Assembly: GCF_963662885.1 (NCBI RefSeq)
Contig: NZ_OY760059.1
Location: 1,488,001-1,552,000, forward strand
Length of the DNA: 64,000 nucleotides
Reading direction: 5' to 3'
DNA from: an uncultured Pseudodesulfovibrio sp.
GTDB lineage: Bacteria > Desulfobacterota > Desulfovibrionia > Desulfovibrionales > Desulfovibrionaceae
Of this stretch, positions 32,125-42,145 are shown piece after piece (position 1 is the first letter of the stretch; every line of letters starts with the position of its first letter). The notes below the pieces were generated by a model, which searched no databases, was not told where the DNA came from, and saw only the letters and a program-made list of their open reading frames with translations. Both the position numbers and the translations under genes were made by a program.

Positions 32125-33855
32125 TTACATGGTGGCCTTGCCTTGCTTCCAGGCCTTGATCAGCTCGTCGTAGTCGACGGTCTCGCCCTGGGGCTTTTCG
32201 TTGGCCAACTTGGCTTTGGGAGCGCCGGGCTGGTTGAGCCAGTAGGACTCGTCCTTGGGCTCGTTGAGCTTGGGACCGCAGATGCTCAGCACCTTAGCGC
32301 GTTCCAGGCGCATCATGATCTTGTCCTGTTCGGCCGCCAGGTTGTCCATGGCGGTGTCCACGGTGACTTCGCCGGCAACGGCCTCACCGATGTTCTGCCA
32401 CCAGAGCTGAGCCAGCTTGGGGTAGTCGGGGACGTTGGTGCCGGTGGGGGTCCAGGACACGCGGGCCGGGGAGCGGTAGAATTCCACCAGGCCGCCGAGC
32501 ATGGGGGCGCGCTTGGTGAAGGATTCGTCGTGGATGTCGGAATCCCGGATAGGAGTCAGCCCGACGTGGGCCTTCTTCAGGGACACGGACTTGGAGACGC
32601 AGAACTGGGCGAACAGCCAGGCTGCCTTGCGGCGATCCACCGGAGTGGACTTCAGGAGGGTCCAGGAACCGCAGTCCTGATAGCCGAGCTTCTGGCCCTT
32701 TTCCCAGTAGGGGCCGTGCGGGGACGGAGCCATGCGCCACTTGGGGGTGCCATCGGCGTTGACCACAGGGGTGCCCTTCTCGACCATGGAGGCGGTGAAG
32801 GCGGTGTACCAGAAGATCTGCTGGGCCACGTTACCCTTGGCCAGGTACGGCAGGGACTGGTAGAAGTCCATGCCGAGCGCGCCCGGAGGGGCGTACTTGC
32901 GCAGCCAGTCCATGTACTTGCGCAGGGCGTACTTGGCGGCCGGGCCGTTGGTGGCGCCGCCGCGGGACACGGAGGAACCCACCGGACGGCAGTCTTCCAC
33001 ACGGATGCCCCATTCGTCCACGGGCTTGCCGTTGGGCAGACCCTTGTCGCCGGCACCGGCCATGGACAGCCATGCGTCGGTGAAACGCCAGCCGAGGTCC
33101 GGAGCCTTCTTGCCGTAGTCCATGTGACCGTAGATGGCCACGCCGTCGATTTCACGCACGTCGTTGGTGAAGAATTCGGCGATGTCTTCGTAAGCGGACC
33201 AGTTGACCGGCACGCCCAGTTCGTAGCCGTACTTGTCCTTGAAGGCCTTGCGAAGCTCGGGCTTCTTGAACCAGTCGTAACGGAACCAGTAGAGGTTGGC
33301 GAACTGCTGGTCGGGCAGCTGGTAAAGCTTGCCGTCGGGGCCGGTGGTGAAGGACTTGCCCATGAAGTCGTCGATGTCCAGGGTGGGCAGGGTCACGTCC
33401 TTGCCTTCGCCCGTCATCCAGTCGGTCAGGTTGACGACCTTGCCGGAGCGGAAGTGGGTCCCGATGAGGTCCGAGTCGTTGATGTAGCCGTCGAAAACGT
33501 TCTCGCCGGACTGGAACTGGACCTGGAGTTTCTCGATGACGTCACCTTCCTGGATCAGGTCGTGGGTGACCTTGATGCCGGTGATCTCGTAAAATGCCTT
33601 GGCGAGTACCTTGGATTCGTACTCGTGGGTGGGGATGGTCTCGGAAACGACCTTGATTTCCATTCCTTTGTAGGGAGCGGCCGCCTTAATGAACCACTCC
33701 ATTTCCTTCATCTGCTCAGCCTTGCTCAGCGTCGAAGGCTGGAACTCGCTGTCCACCCATTTCTCCGCTGCCTTCATGTCCGCCATGCCGGCGGTGGCGA
33801 GGCTGAGGAATGCCAGGGTCAGCATTCCCGTAATCAATAAACGCCGCAACTTCAT
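32125..33855 (-). CDS. glpV: Glycerol ABC transporter substrate-binding protein (GlpV type)
   Basis: A 576-residue periplasmic protein with signal peptide (RRLLITGMLTLAFLSLATAG). It is a very large extracellular solute-binding protein of the type paired with GlpSTPQ glycerol importers. Features include SEFQPSTLSKAEQMKEMEWF near the N-terminus, GSSVSRGGATNGPAAKYALR and MSMAGAGDKGLP-like central parts. Start ATG 33855 has an AGGTACGT-type site upstream. It is the last gene of the importer operon. Family assignment rests mainly on the complete operon match to Rhizobium glpSTPQV (known). Confidence 0.88.
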   Translation of the reverse strand: MKLRRLLITGMLTLAFLSLATAGMADMKAAEKWVDSEFQPSTLSKAEQMKEMEWFIKAAAPYKGMEIKVVSETIPTHEYESKVLAKAFYEITGIKVTHDLIQEGDVIEKLQVQFQSGENVFDGYINDSDLIGTHFRSGKVVNLTDWMTGEGKDVTLPTLDIDDFMGKSFTTGPDGKLYQLPDQQFANLYWFRYDWFKKPELRKAFKDKYGYELGVPVNWSAYEDIAEFFTNDVREIDGVAIYGHMDYGKKAPDLGWRFTDAWLSMAGAGDKGLPNGKPVDEWGIRVEDCRPVGSSVSRGGATNGPAAKYALRKYMDWLRKYAPPGALGMDFYQSLPYLAKGNVAQQIFWYTAFTASMVEKGTPVVNADGTPKWRMAPSPHGPYWEKGQKLGYQDCGSWTLLKSTPVDRRKAAWLFAQFCVSKSVSLKKAHVGLTPIRDSDIHDESFTKRAPMLGGLVEFYRSPARVSWTPTGTNVPDYPKLAQLWWQNIGEAVAGEVTVDTAMDNLAAEQDKIMMRLERAKVLSICGPKLNEPKDESYWLNQPGAPKAKLANEKPQGETVDYDELIKAWKQGKATM

Positions 33856-33951
33856 ACGTACCTCCGTATGCTGATTAAGAAAATACCTCTGCCGTAATAC
33901 CCAATATTGCCGTTCCTCCCATTTCCCAATCGTGGTTTTCACGCGGCCTTG

Positions 33952-34230
33952 CTATCCCCACCGCATGATAATGACCAGGAAACAAACGGATATAGCCGTA
34001 GCGATCCAAACAGGTGAAGTTGTCAGTCCGATCCAGGACAGGTGAATGTATGCGCTGCCCAACAACCCGATGAACAGGCGGTCGCCGCGCGTGGTGGTCA
34101 GCGGCAGAAAACCCCGCCGGGCCACACAGGGGGAGACGATCTCCCAGATGGCCATACCGACGAGAATGGCCGCAATGGTCAGGAAGAACCCGGCCGTGAC
34201 CGGTGTCCATGCCATCCATTCGAGATTCAT
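33952..34230 (-). CDS. DUF2160 small membrane protein of the glycerol importer
   Basis: A 92-residue protein with three membrane segments (WTPVTAGFFLTIAAILVGMA; RLFIGLLGSAYIHLSWIGLT; VWIATAISVCFLVIIMRWG). DUF2160 proteins are encoded between the second permease and binding protein of GlpSTPQV-type operons. It probably stabilises or assists the transporter; the precise role is unproven. It is 12 bp after glpQ. Confidence 0.88.
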   Translation of the reverse strand: MNLEWMAWTPVTAGFFLTIAAILVGMAIWEIVSPCVARRGFLPLTTTRGDRLFIGLLGSAYIHLSWIGLTTSPVWIATAISVCFLVIIMRWG

Positions 34231-34242
34231 GATTGCCTCCTC

Positions 34243-35046
34243 CTAGACCCTGCCCAGGGCAAAGCCCTTGGCCAGATGGTTGCGGACGAACCAGATAACC
34301 AGCGCGCCGGGCACGATGGTCAGGATACCCGCAGCGGCGAGCAGCCCCCAGTCGAGGCCGGTTGCGCTGACGGTTCTGGTCATGGTCGCGGCGATGGGCT
34401 TGGCCGCGGTGGTCGTCAGGGTGCGGGCCAGCAGCAGCTCGACCCAGCTGAACATGAAGCAGAAGAACGCGGTCACGCCGATGCCCGCTCGGATCAGCGG
34501 GATGAACACCCGGATGAAGAAGCGCGGGAAGGAGTAACCGTCGATGAAGGCTGTTTCGTCGATCTCCCTGGGCACGCCGGACATGAATCCTTCCAGAATC
34601 CAGACGGCCAGGGGCACGTTGAACAGGCAGTGGGACAGGGCCACCGCGATGTGCGTGTCGATCAGGTTGAAGGTAGAGTAGAGTTGGAAGAAAGGCAGCA
34701 GGAAGACCGCGGGCGGGGCCATGCGGTTGGTCAGCAGCCAGAAGAAGACGTGCTTGTCGCCGATGAACTGGTAGCGCGAGAAGGCGTAGGCCGCCGGCAG
34801 CGCTGTGGTCAGCGAGATCACGGTGTTGATGGTCACGTAGATGATCGAGTTGATGTACCCGGAATACCAGGACGGATCCGTGAAGATCTTCATGTAGTTG
34901 ATCAGCGTGGGATGGGTCGGGATGAGCGAGAACGACCGCATGATGTCCGCGTTGGTCCGAAACGACATGTTCAGCATCCAGTAGATGGGCAGAAACAGTA
35001 TGATCAGGTAGGCGATCAGCCCGAGGTGTCGTTTTTTCAGTTTCAT
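34243..35046 (-). CDS. glpQ: Glycerol ABC transporter permease (GlpQ type)
   Basis: 267 residues with six membrane segments, starting MKLKKRHLGLIAYLIILFLP at ATG 35046, which overlaps the GlpP stop by four bases. The EAA loop is GFMSGVPREIDETAFIDGYS followed by FPRFFIRVFIPLIRAG, typical of MalG-like permeases. It pairs with GlpP. Confidence 0.92.
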   Translation of the reverse strand: MKLKKRHLGLIAYLIILFLPIYWMLNMSFRTNADIMRSFSLIPTHPTLINYMKIFTDPSWYSGYINSIIYVTINTVISLTTALPAAYAFSRYQFIGDKHVFFWLLTNRMAPPAVFLLPFFQLYSTFNLIDTHIAVALSHCLFNVPLAVWILEGFMSGVPREIDETAFIDGYSFPRFFIRVFIPLIRAGIGVTAFFCFMFSWVELLLARTLTTTAAKPIAATMTRTVSATGLDWGLLAAAGILTIVPGALVIWFVRNHLAKGFALGRV

Positions 35047-35911
35047 GCCTTGTCTCCCGTGCCGACCGCCTGCAGGGCCTGATAGAACAGCCAGCAGAAC
35101 AGCAGGATGATGAGGAAGTAGATGAGCGAAAAGGCCGCGGCCGGACCGAGGTCGAACTGGCCCACGGCGATCTTGACCAGATAGATGGACAGGAACGTGG
35201 TCGTGTTGCCCGGCCCGCCGCCTGTCAGGACGAACGGTTCGGCGTAGATCAGGAAGCTGTCCATGAAGCGCAGCAGCAGGGCGATGGTCAGCACCCCGCG
35301 CATCTTGGGCAGCTGGATGTAGCGGAAGACCGCCCAGCTCGACGCGCCGTCGATTTTGGCCGCCTGATAATAGGCCTCGGGAATGGCCCGAAGACCGGCG
35401 TAGGCCAGCAGGGCCACCAGCGGTGTCCAGTGCCATATCTCCATGAGCATCAGGGTGATCCAGGCGTCCACCGGCGAGGCCGTGTGGTCGAAGGCGATGC
35501 CCGCGTTGTTGACGATGGCTCCGAAGAGGCCGATGTCGGGCCGGGTGAAGATGATCCAGATGGTCCCGATGACGTTCCAGGGGATGAGCAGGGGCAGGGC
35601 CAGGATGACCAGACAGGCCGAGGCGGTCCAGCCCTTCTTGGGCATCATCAGGGCGATGACGATGCCCAGCGGAATTTCGGTCAGCAGGACCATGAAGGAA
35701 AAGGCCAGCTGCTTGAACAGGGCGTCATGCAGGCGTTCGTCCAGAAGAACGTCCCGGAACCATTCCACGCCCACGAAGAAACGCTGTCCCGGTCCGAAGA
35801 TGTCCTGGACCGAGTAGTTGACCACGGTCATCAGCGGGATGATGGCCGAGAAGGCCACGATCACGAAGACAGGAAGAACCAGGAACCATGCCTTGTTGTC
35901 TTGCCATTTGT

Positions 35912-35915
<4 letters not shown>
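35043..35915 (-). CDS. glpP: Glycerol ABC transporter permease (GlpP type)
   Basis: 290 residues, six membrane segments, MalF-like. The EAA-type loop is LRAIPEAYYQAAKIDGASSW followed by AVFRYIQLPKMRGVL. The start overlaps the GlpT stop by four bases. Confidence 0.92.
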
Positions 35916-37006
<1,091 letters not shown>

Positions 37007-37016
37007 GGAGAACCTG

Positions 37017-38096
37017 TCACTGGTTGGCCGGCGCGATAACGAGATCGCCCGTGGCGTTGAAGACGTAGAAGGCCTCGGGCCGGACATAGACCGACACCTG
37101 GTTGCCCACTTCGAAGGAATGGACGCCGTTCTCCTGGACCACCAGGGAGTCGCCGCCGTAATTGAAGTGGACAAAAGTCTCGGAACCGTTGATTTCGGCC
37201 AGTCCGATCTGCCCCTGGATGCGGGCACATTCCTCGTCCTCGCATTTCAGGTTGAGCTGGCTGGCGCGGATGCCGAAGGTGTATTCCCCCGCGGGGAGAT
37301 CGGACATGGTCCGGGGTACGGGCAGGGACAGGGCGTGGCCGATGTTGACCTTGCCGTCGTCCAGCGAACCGTTGATGAAGTTGATGGGCGGGTCGCTGAA
37401 GACTTCGGCCACGCGGGTGTTGGCCGGGTGCAGGAATACTTCCGCCGTTGGCCCCACCTGCAGGACTTCGCCCTCGTGCATGACGATGACGTTGCCGCCG
37501 AGCATGAGCGCCTCGGTGGGCTCGGTGGTGGTGTAGACGACCACCGAGTCGCGGGCCCGGAAGATCTTGCGCAGTTCGTCGCGCAGTTCCTCGCGCAGTT
37601 TGTAGTCGAGGTTGACCAGAGGCTCGTCCAGGAGCAGCAGATCCACGTCCTTGACCAGAGCCCGGGCGATGGCCGTGCGCTGCTGTTGACCGCCGGACAG
37701 CTCGGCGGGCAGCCGGTCCAGCATGTTGTCGATGTGCAGCATGGACGCGGCCTGCATGACGCGTGTGTGGATTTCCTCCTTGGGCAGACCGTGGATGGCC
37801 AGCGGCGAGGCGATGTTGTCGTAGATTGTCTGGGAAGGGTAGTTGATGAATTGCTGGTAGACCATGGCGACGCTGCGCTTGCGCACCGATACGCCGGTCA
37901 CGTCCACGCCGTTCGCCTCCACCGTGCCGGTGGTCGGCCTGTCCAGCCCGGCCATGATGCGCAGGAGCGAGGTCTTTCCCGCCAGGGTGCGGCCGAGCAC
38001 CACGTAGCGGGAACCGGATTCGAATTCGAGATCTATGTCTTTGAGGTGAATCTCTCTTCCAACCGTTTTGCCGATGCCGTTGAGTTTAAGCCCCAT
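37017..38096 (-). CDS. glpS: Glycerol ABC transporter ATPase GlpS
   Basis: 359 residues. Walker A is an atypical but complete LGRTLAGKTS, the signature is LSGGQQQRTAIARAL, Walker B is LLLLDEPLVNLD. The H-loop His is replaced in YTTTEPTEALML (family members lack the canonical THD here). A C-terminal TOBE-type regulatory domain is present. First gene of the importer operon, downstream of the operator at 38171-38188. Confidence 0.9.
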   Translation of the reverse strand: MGLKLNGIGKTVGREIHLKDIDLEFESGSRYVVLGRTLAGKTSLLRIMAGLDRPTTGTVEANGVDVTGVSVRKRSVAMVYQQFINYPSQTIYDNIASPLAIHGLPKEEIHTRVMQAASMLHIDNMLDRLPAELSGGQQQRTAIARALVKDVDLLLLDEPLVNLDYKLREELRDELRKIFRARDSVVVYTTTEPTEALMLGGNVIVMHEGEVLQVGPTAEVFLHPANTRVAEVFSDPPINFINGSLDDGKVNIGHALSLPVPRTMSDLPAGEYTFGIRASQLNLKCEDEECARIQGQIGLAEINGSETFVHFNYGGDSLVVQENGVHSFEVGNQVSVYVRPEAFYVFNATGDLVIAPANQ

Positions 38097-38170
38097 GTTA
38101 GGTCTCCGGGTGATCGATTGCGGTCAAAACTGTTCTGATTAGTCACCTTATAGCGTAACATCGCTACAAA

Positions 38171-38188
38171 ATGTTCGCAAGCGAAAAT
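38171..38188. promoter_or_regulatory. Candidate GlpR operator upstream of glpS
   Basis: ATGTTCGCAAGCGAAAAT is a near-perfect dyad (TTCGC/GCGAA core) resembling the GlpR consensus half-site TATGTTCG. It lies about 75 bases upstream of the glpS start and just beyond the glpR stop codon. Confidence 0.65.
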
Positions 38189-38234
38189 CAGGAAATTTGC
38201 ACCTCCCGGGCCTAATATAGGGATGGATGTATCG

Positions 38235-39056
38235 TTATTTCGCCACGTGCAGTTCCACCCCGTTCTGTTTCATGACCTCCACCAACTCGGCGGGCGGCGT
38301 TTCGTCGGTGAACATGGCGTCCACCTCCTTGATGTTGCCCAGCCGGACCATGGCGTTGCGTCCGAACTTGCTGTGGTCGGTGACCAGAAAAACCTTGCGC
38401 GAGTTGTCCATGATAGAGCGGGCCGCGGTGACCTCACGGTAGTCGAAGTCGAGCAGGGTGCCGTCGAGGTCCACGCCGCTGATGCCGATGATCCCGTAGT
38501 CCACCTTGAACTGGCGAATGAACTCGATGGTGGATTCGCCGACGATGCCGCCGTCCTTGTGGCGGACCACGCCACCGGCCACGATGACCTCCAACCCCTC
38601 GTTGGTACTCAATGTTTTCGCTACGTTGAGATTGTTGGTGATGACCCGCAGGCGGTCGTGCCGGGTCAGGGCCTTGGCCACTTCCTCGTTGGTGGTGCCC
38701 ATGTTGATGAACAGGGAGGATCGGGACGGGATGTTCCTGGCCACCAGTTGGGCGATGATCTGCTTTTCGCGCAGACAGAGGATCTTGCGGTTCGTGTAAT
38801 CGACGTTCTCGGTGCTCAGCACGGGACCGGCCCCGCCATGGTGGCGTTGCAGCAGCCCCTGGCCGGTCAGGGCGTTGATGTCGCGGCGGATGGTCTGTGG
38901 GGTGACGTCGAAGGTTTCCGCCAAAGTGCCTATGGCCATGAACCCCTGTTCGCGGACAAGGGTGACGATTCTGGCCCGGCGGCTGCGTACCGAGGCGTGC
39001 AGCCCGCTTTTATCCCCTGCCTCCACGGCGGACTCAGTGTTCATTTTTTCTTTCAT
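38235..39056 (-). CDS. glpR: DeoR family repressor GlpR
   Basis: A 273-residue DeoR-type regulator. The N-terminal HTH is SRRARIVTLVREQGFMAIGT followed by LAETFDVTPQTIRRDINAL. The C-terminal sugar-phosphate sensor domain has FINMGTTNEEVAKAL, VAGGVVRHKDGGIVG and a late DYGIIGISGVDLDGTLLDFD. GlpR represses glp genes until glycerol 3-phosphate binds (family knowledge). It is encoded between the importer and the glpA promoter. The start is uncertain, since neither ATG has a good ribosome-binding site. Confidence 0.92.
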   Translation of the reverse strand: MKEKMNTESAVEAGDKSGLHASVRSRRARIVTLVREQGFMAIGTLAETFDVTPQTIRRDINALTGQGLLQRHHGGAGPVLSTENVDYTNRKILCLREKQIIAQLVARNIPSRSSLFINMGTTNEEVAKALTRHDRLRVITNNLNVAKTLSTNEGLEVIVAGGVVRHKDGGIVGESTIEFIRQFKVDYGIIGISGVDLDGTLLDFDYREVTAARSIMDNSRKVFLVTDHSKFGRNAMVRLGNIKEVDAMFTDETPPAELVEVMKQNGVELHVAK

Positions 39057-39204
39057 TTATTGTTCGCTTTGTTCGATTGTGAACGGAAAACAGTTGGCTC
39101 TTGTGTTGGAAAGTGAAAATTGATAGTGACCAATTCCCGATTTTGGGATAAGATCACCCGTAATTTTGATTTGGAATGTCGGTTTGTGTTCATATCATGT
39201 TCGT
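39057..39204. promoter_or_regulatory. Divergent glpR-glpA control region with GlpR-like sites
   Basis: Two overlapping TGTTCG elements (39061-39066 and 39070-39076) form TTGTTCGATTGTGAACGG at 39069-39086, a partial dyad. A further ATGTTCG lies at 39197-39203. These half-sites match the GlpR consensus core, and the region separates glpR from glpA. The stretch to 39276 is AT-rich and holds the glpA promoter. Confidence 0.6.
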
Positions 39205-39276
39205 TTTTTTGCTACAAGAGAAAATGAAAATCCGCACTGCGTGATTCATATAAATGGAAGAGGGGTCGAAAGGACA

Positions 39277-40860
39277 ATGAAGACCATGGAAACCCGGGTA
39301 CTCATACTCGGCGGCGGGGCGACCGGAACCGGTCTGGCTCGCGATCTGGCCCTGCGGGGCGTGGACTGTCTGCTGGCCGAGCGCCGGGACATCAACGCCG
39401 GAGCCTCGGGCGGCAACCACGGGTTGCTGCACAGCGGGGCGCGCTATGTGGCCTCGGACGCGGCAGCGGCCATCGAGTGCCGCGAGGAGAGCGAACTGCT
39501 CAAGCGGCTGGCTCCGCAATGCATCGAGGACACGGGCGGGCTGTTCGTGGCCGTCGAGGGCGACGACGAAAATTATATAGCGAATTTCGAGTCCATGTGC
39601 GCGGCCAGCACCGTCCCGACACATTCTCTGGACCTGGACGAGGCCCGGCACCTGGAACCCACGCTGTCCGACAGGCTGATAGCGGCCTACGCCACTGAAG
39701 ACGCGTCCGTGGACCCGTTCATGCTCTCCCTGGACAATCTGGCCCAGGCCGTGGATAAGGGGGCGCACTATCTGCGCAACGCCAAGCTGGTCGAGTTTGA
39801 GCGAGACAACGGGCGTATCGCCCGCTCCCTCTTTCTGGACCAGTCCACCGGCGAGCGGTTCGCGGTCGAGGCCGAGATCGTGGTCAACGCCACGGGAGCC
39901 TGGGCCGGAATGGTCGCCGCGCTGGCCGGAGCGCACATAGACATCCTCTATTCCTCGGGGAGCCTGCTGGTCACCCAGGACCGCCTGACCACACGCGTGG
40001 TCAACCGGCTGCGCAAGGCAGCGGACTCCGACATTCTGGTGCCCGGCGGCACGGTCTCCGTGCTCGGGACCACCTCGGTGACCATCGATTCGCCCGACCT
40101 GTGCCGCCCCACCGTGGCCGAGGCCGACGCCATCATCGACGATGCCCGGGCCATGATCCCGGTGCTGGAAACCACCCGCTACATCCGGGCCTACGCGGGC
40201 GTACGCCCCCTGGTCCTGGTGGCCGGGGCAGGCGACGCGCGCAGCGTGAGCCGTAATTTCTCGCTCATCGACCACGCCAAGGACAGCGTGGAGAATTTCG
40301 TGACCATCACCGGCGGCAAACTGACCACCTATCGGCTCATGGCCGAGCGGACCGGAGACCTGATTTGCGCCAAGCTCGGTATGAACGCACCCTGTCTCAC
40401 CCGCACCGAACCGCTGCCCGCCTCGACCCGGGGCGAGTGGACCGAGCCGGGGCTGGGACCCAAGCGGTGGATAGGCGAGCGCGACAAGGACGACATCATT
40501 TTGTGCGAATGTGAAATGGTTTCGCGCAAGGCGGTCAACCAGATCATCGACGGCATGGACGGCCAGCACGGCTCCTCGCTGCTGAACAGCATCGGGCTGC
40601 GCAGCCGCGTGGGCAAGGGGCCTTGCCAGGGCGGGTTCTGCGGCCTGCGCGTCACCGGCCACCTCTACGACGAAGGCTATGTTTCCGGCCTGCGCGGCGT
40701 GCATGAGATGCACGCCTTCACCCGCAGGCGTTGGCGCGGTCTGCGGCCGGTCCTCTGGGGGCTGCCCCTGGTTCAGGCCGACCTGCAGGAGGCCCTGTAT
40801 TGCGGCGCTCTGGATCTGGAATTGGAAGCGGACGCGCGCGACGACGGAGGTGACCTGTGA
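39277..40860 (+). CDS. glpA: Anaerobic glycerol-3-phosphate dehydrogenase subunit A
   Basis: A 527-residue flavoprotein. The FAD Rossmann motif ILGGGATGTGLARDLALRGV and the GlpA/GlpD signature GGNHGLLHSGARY are clear. The C-terminus has the BFD-like [2Fe-2S] domain (CECEMVSRKAVNQ, then GPCQGGFCGLR). It oxidises glycerol 3-phosphate to dihydroxyacetone phosphate. ATG 39277 is used; ATG 39286 is a possible alternative. It heads the operon glpA-glpB-(42146)-(43738)-glpK. Confidence 0.95.
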   Translation: MKTMETRVLILGGGATGTGLARDLALRGVDCLLAERRDINAGASGGNHGLLHSGARYVASDAAAAIECREESELLKRLAPQCIEDTGGLFVAVEGDDENYIANFESMCAASTVPTHSLDLDEARHLEPTLSDRLIAAYATEDASVDPFMLSLDNLAQAVDKGAHYLRNAKLVEFERDNGRIARSLFLDQSTGERFAVEAEIVVNATGAWAGMVAALAGAHIDILYSSGSLLVTQDRLTTRVVNRLRKAADSDILVPGGTVSVLGTTSVTIDSPDLCRPTVAEADAIIDDARAMIPVLETTRYIRAYAGVRPLVLVAGAGDARSVSRNFSLIDHAKDSVENFVTITGGKLTTYRLMAERTGDLICAKLGMNAPCLTRTEPLPASTRGEWTEPGLGPKRWIGERDKDDIILCECEMVSRKAVNQIIDGMDGQHGSSLLNSIGLRSRVGKGPCQGGFCGLRVTGHLYDEGYVSGLRGVHEMHAFTRRRWRGLRPVLWGLPLVQADLQEALYCGALDLELEADARDDGGDL

Positions 40861-42125
40861 GCGGGAACACATATGACGTCATGGTCATCGGCGCGGGATT
40901 CGCGGGCATGGCCGCCTCCCTGTTTGCGGCCAAGGCCGGACTCTCCGTTGCCCAATCCGGCGTCACCGGCGGCATTGATTTCAGCACCGGTTTCATCGAC
41001 CTCATGGGCGTGCACCCGGTGGCCGAGGGAATCCGCTGGGACGACCCGTGGGCGGCGGTCGAGGCCTTGTCCCGGGACTGTCCCAGGCACCCATACGCCC
41101 GCATGGCCCGGCCGGACATGGAAGCGGCCATTAATGACTTCACGGATTTCCTGGCCTCCCAGGGCCTCGATTACACCGGCCACAACGACCGCAACTGCCG
41201 GGCGCTGACCCCCGTGGGTACGGTCAAGCGCACCTGGCGCGTGCCGCGTACCGCCTGGAAGGGTGTCCTCGCTCTGGAGAGCGCGGCCCCCACGCTTATC
41301 GTGGATTTCTTCGGGCTCAAAGGGTTCAGCGGCAGCCAGCTGGTGGAGATGCGCAAGGAGACCTGGCCGGGGCTGCGCACCGCGCGAGTGACCTTCCCCA
41401 GGGGCAGCGGCGAACTCTACCCCGAGCACATGGCCTGGGCTCTGGCCGACCCCAAGTACCGGGAAAAGCTGGCCGAGGCCGTGGCCCCGCATCTGGAAGA
41501 CGCCGAGTATCTGGGCTTTCCGGCCGTGCTCGGCCTGATCGATCCGGGCCGGGTCATCGACCACCTTGAGGAACTGACCGGGCGTCAGGTCTTCGAGATC
41601 CCGACCATCCCGCCGTCCATCGCTGGACCGAGGTTGCGCGGGGCCTTTGACCGGGGCTTGCCTGCGCTTGGCGTGCGCACCCTGTCACAGGCCACGGTGA
41701 CCGAAGCCGAGGTGGATGAAGAGGGCTTTCGCTTCGTGGTGGGCAGGGGCGGCGGCAGAACCGAGGTGCGCGCCAAGGCGGCCATCCTGGCCACGGGCCG
41801 TTTCTTCGGAAAGGGACTTGTGGCGGATCGCCACACCATTCGTGAAGCGGTCTTCGATCTGCCCGTGATCCAGCCTGAGACCCGGGAGCAGTGGCACAAC
41901 AAGGAATTCTTCAATACGGATGGGCACGCGGCCAACGCGTCCGGCCTTGAGGTGGACGACCTGTTCCGGCCCTTGGCCAGGGACGGTCGGCCCGCCCATG
42001 AGCGGCTGTTCGCAGCCGGGGCCATCCTGGCCCATCAGGATTGGATGCGCATGAAGTGCGGTGCCGGGCTGGCCATCACCTCGGCCTGGCGGGCCGTGCA
42101 GGGGCTGGTGCAGGGAGCTGATTAA
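40857..42125 (+). CDS. glpB: Anaerobic glycerol-3-phosphate dehydrogenase subunit B
   Basis: A 422-residue FAD-binding protein from GTG 40857, overlapping the glpA stop by four bases. The N-terminus YDVMVIGAGFAGMAASLFAA is a GxGxxG flavin motif. The later KAAILATGRFFGKGLVADRH and FAAGAILAHQDWM segments are family-like. It forms the soluble catalytic complex with GlpA. Confidence 0.93.
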   Translation: MSGNTYDVMVIGAGFAGMAASLFAAKAGLSVAQSGVTGGIDFSTGFIDLMGVHPVAEGIRWDDPWAAVEALSRDCPRHPYARMARPDMEAAINDFTDFLASQGLDYTGHNDRNCRALTPVGTVKRTWRVPRTAWKGVLALESAAPTLIVDFFGLKGFSGSQLVEMRKETWPGLRTARVTFPRGSGELYPEHMAWALADPKYREKLAEAVAPHLEDAEYLGFPAVLGLIDPGRVIDHLEELTGRQVFEIPTIPPSIAGPRLRGAFDRGLPALGVRTLSQATVTEAEVDEEGFRFVVGRGGGRTEVRAKAAILATGRFFGKGLVADRHTIREAVFDLPVIQPETREQWHNKEFFNTDGHAANASGLEVDDLFRPLARDGRPAHERLFAAGAILAHQDWMRMKCGAGLAITSAWRAVQGLVQGAD

Positions 42126-42145
42126 TTTGGTATAAGGACAACAGT

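Noticed and set aside
32017..33840. Plus-strand ORF of 607 aa
   Set aside because: Antisense shadow of glpV with Val/His/Gly-rich composition.
39190..40872. Minus-strand ORF of 560 aa
   Set aside because: Shadow of glpA, which has unmistakable FAD and [2Fe-2S] motifs.
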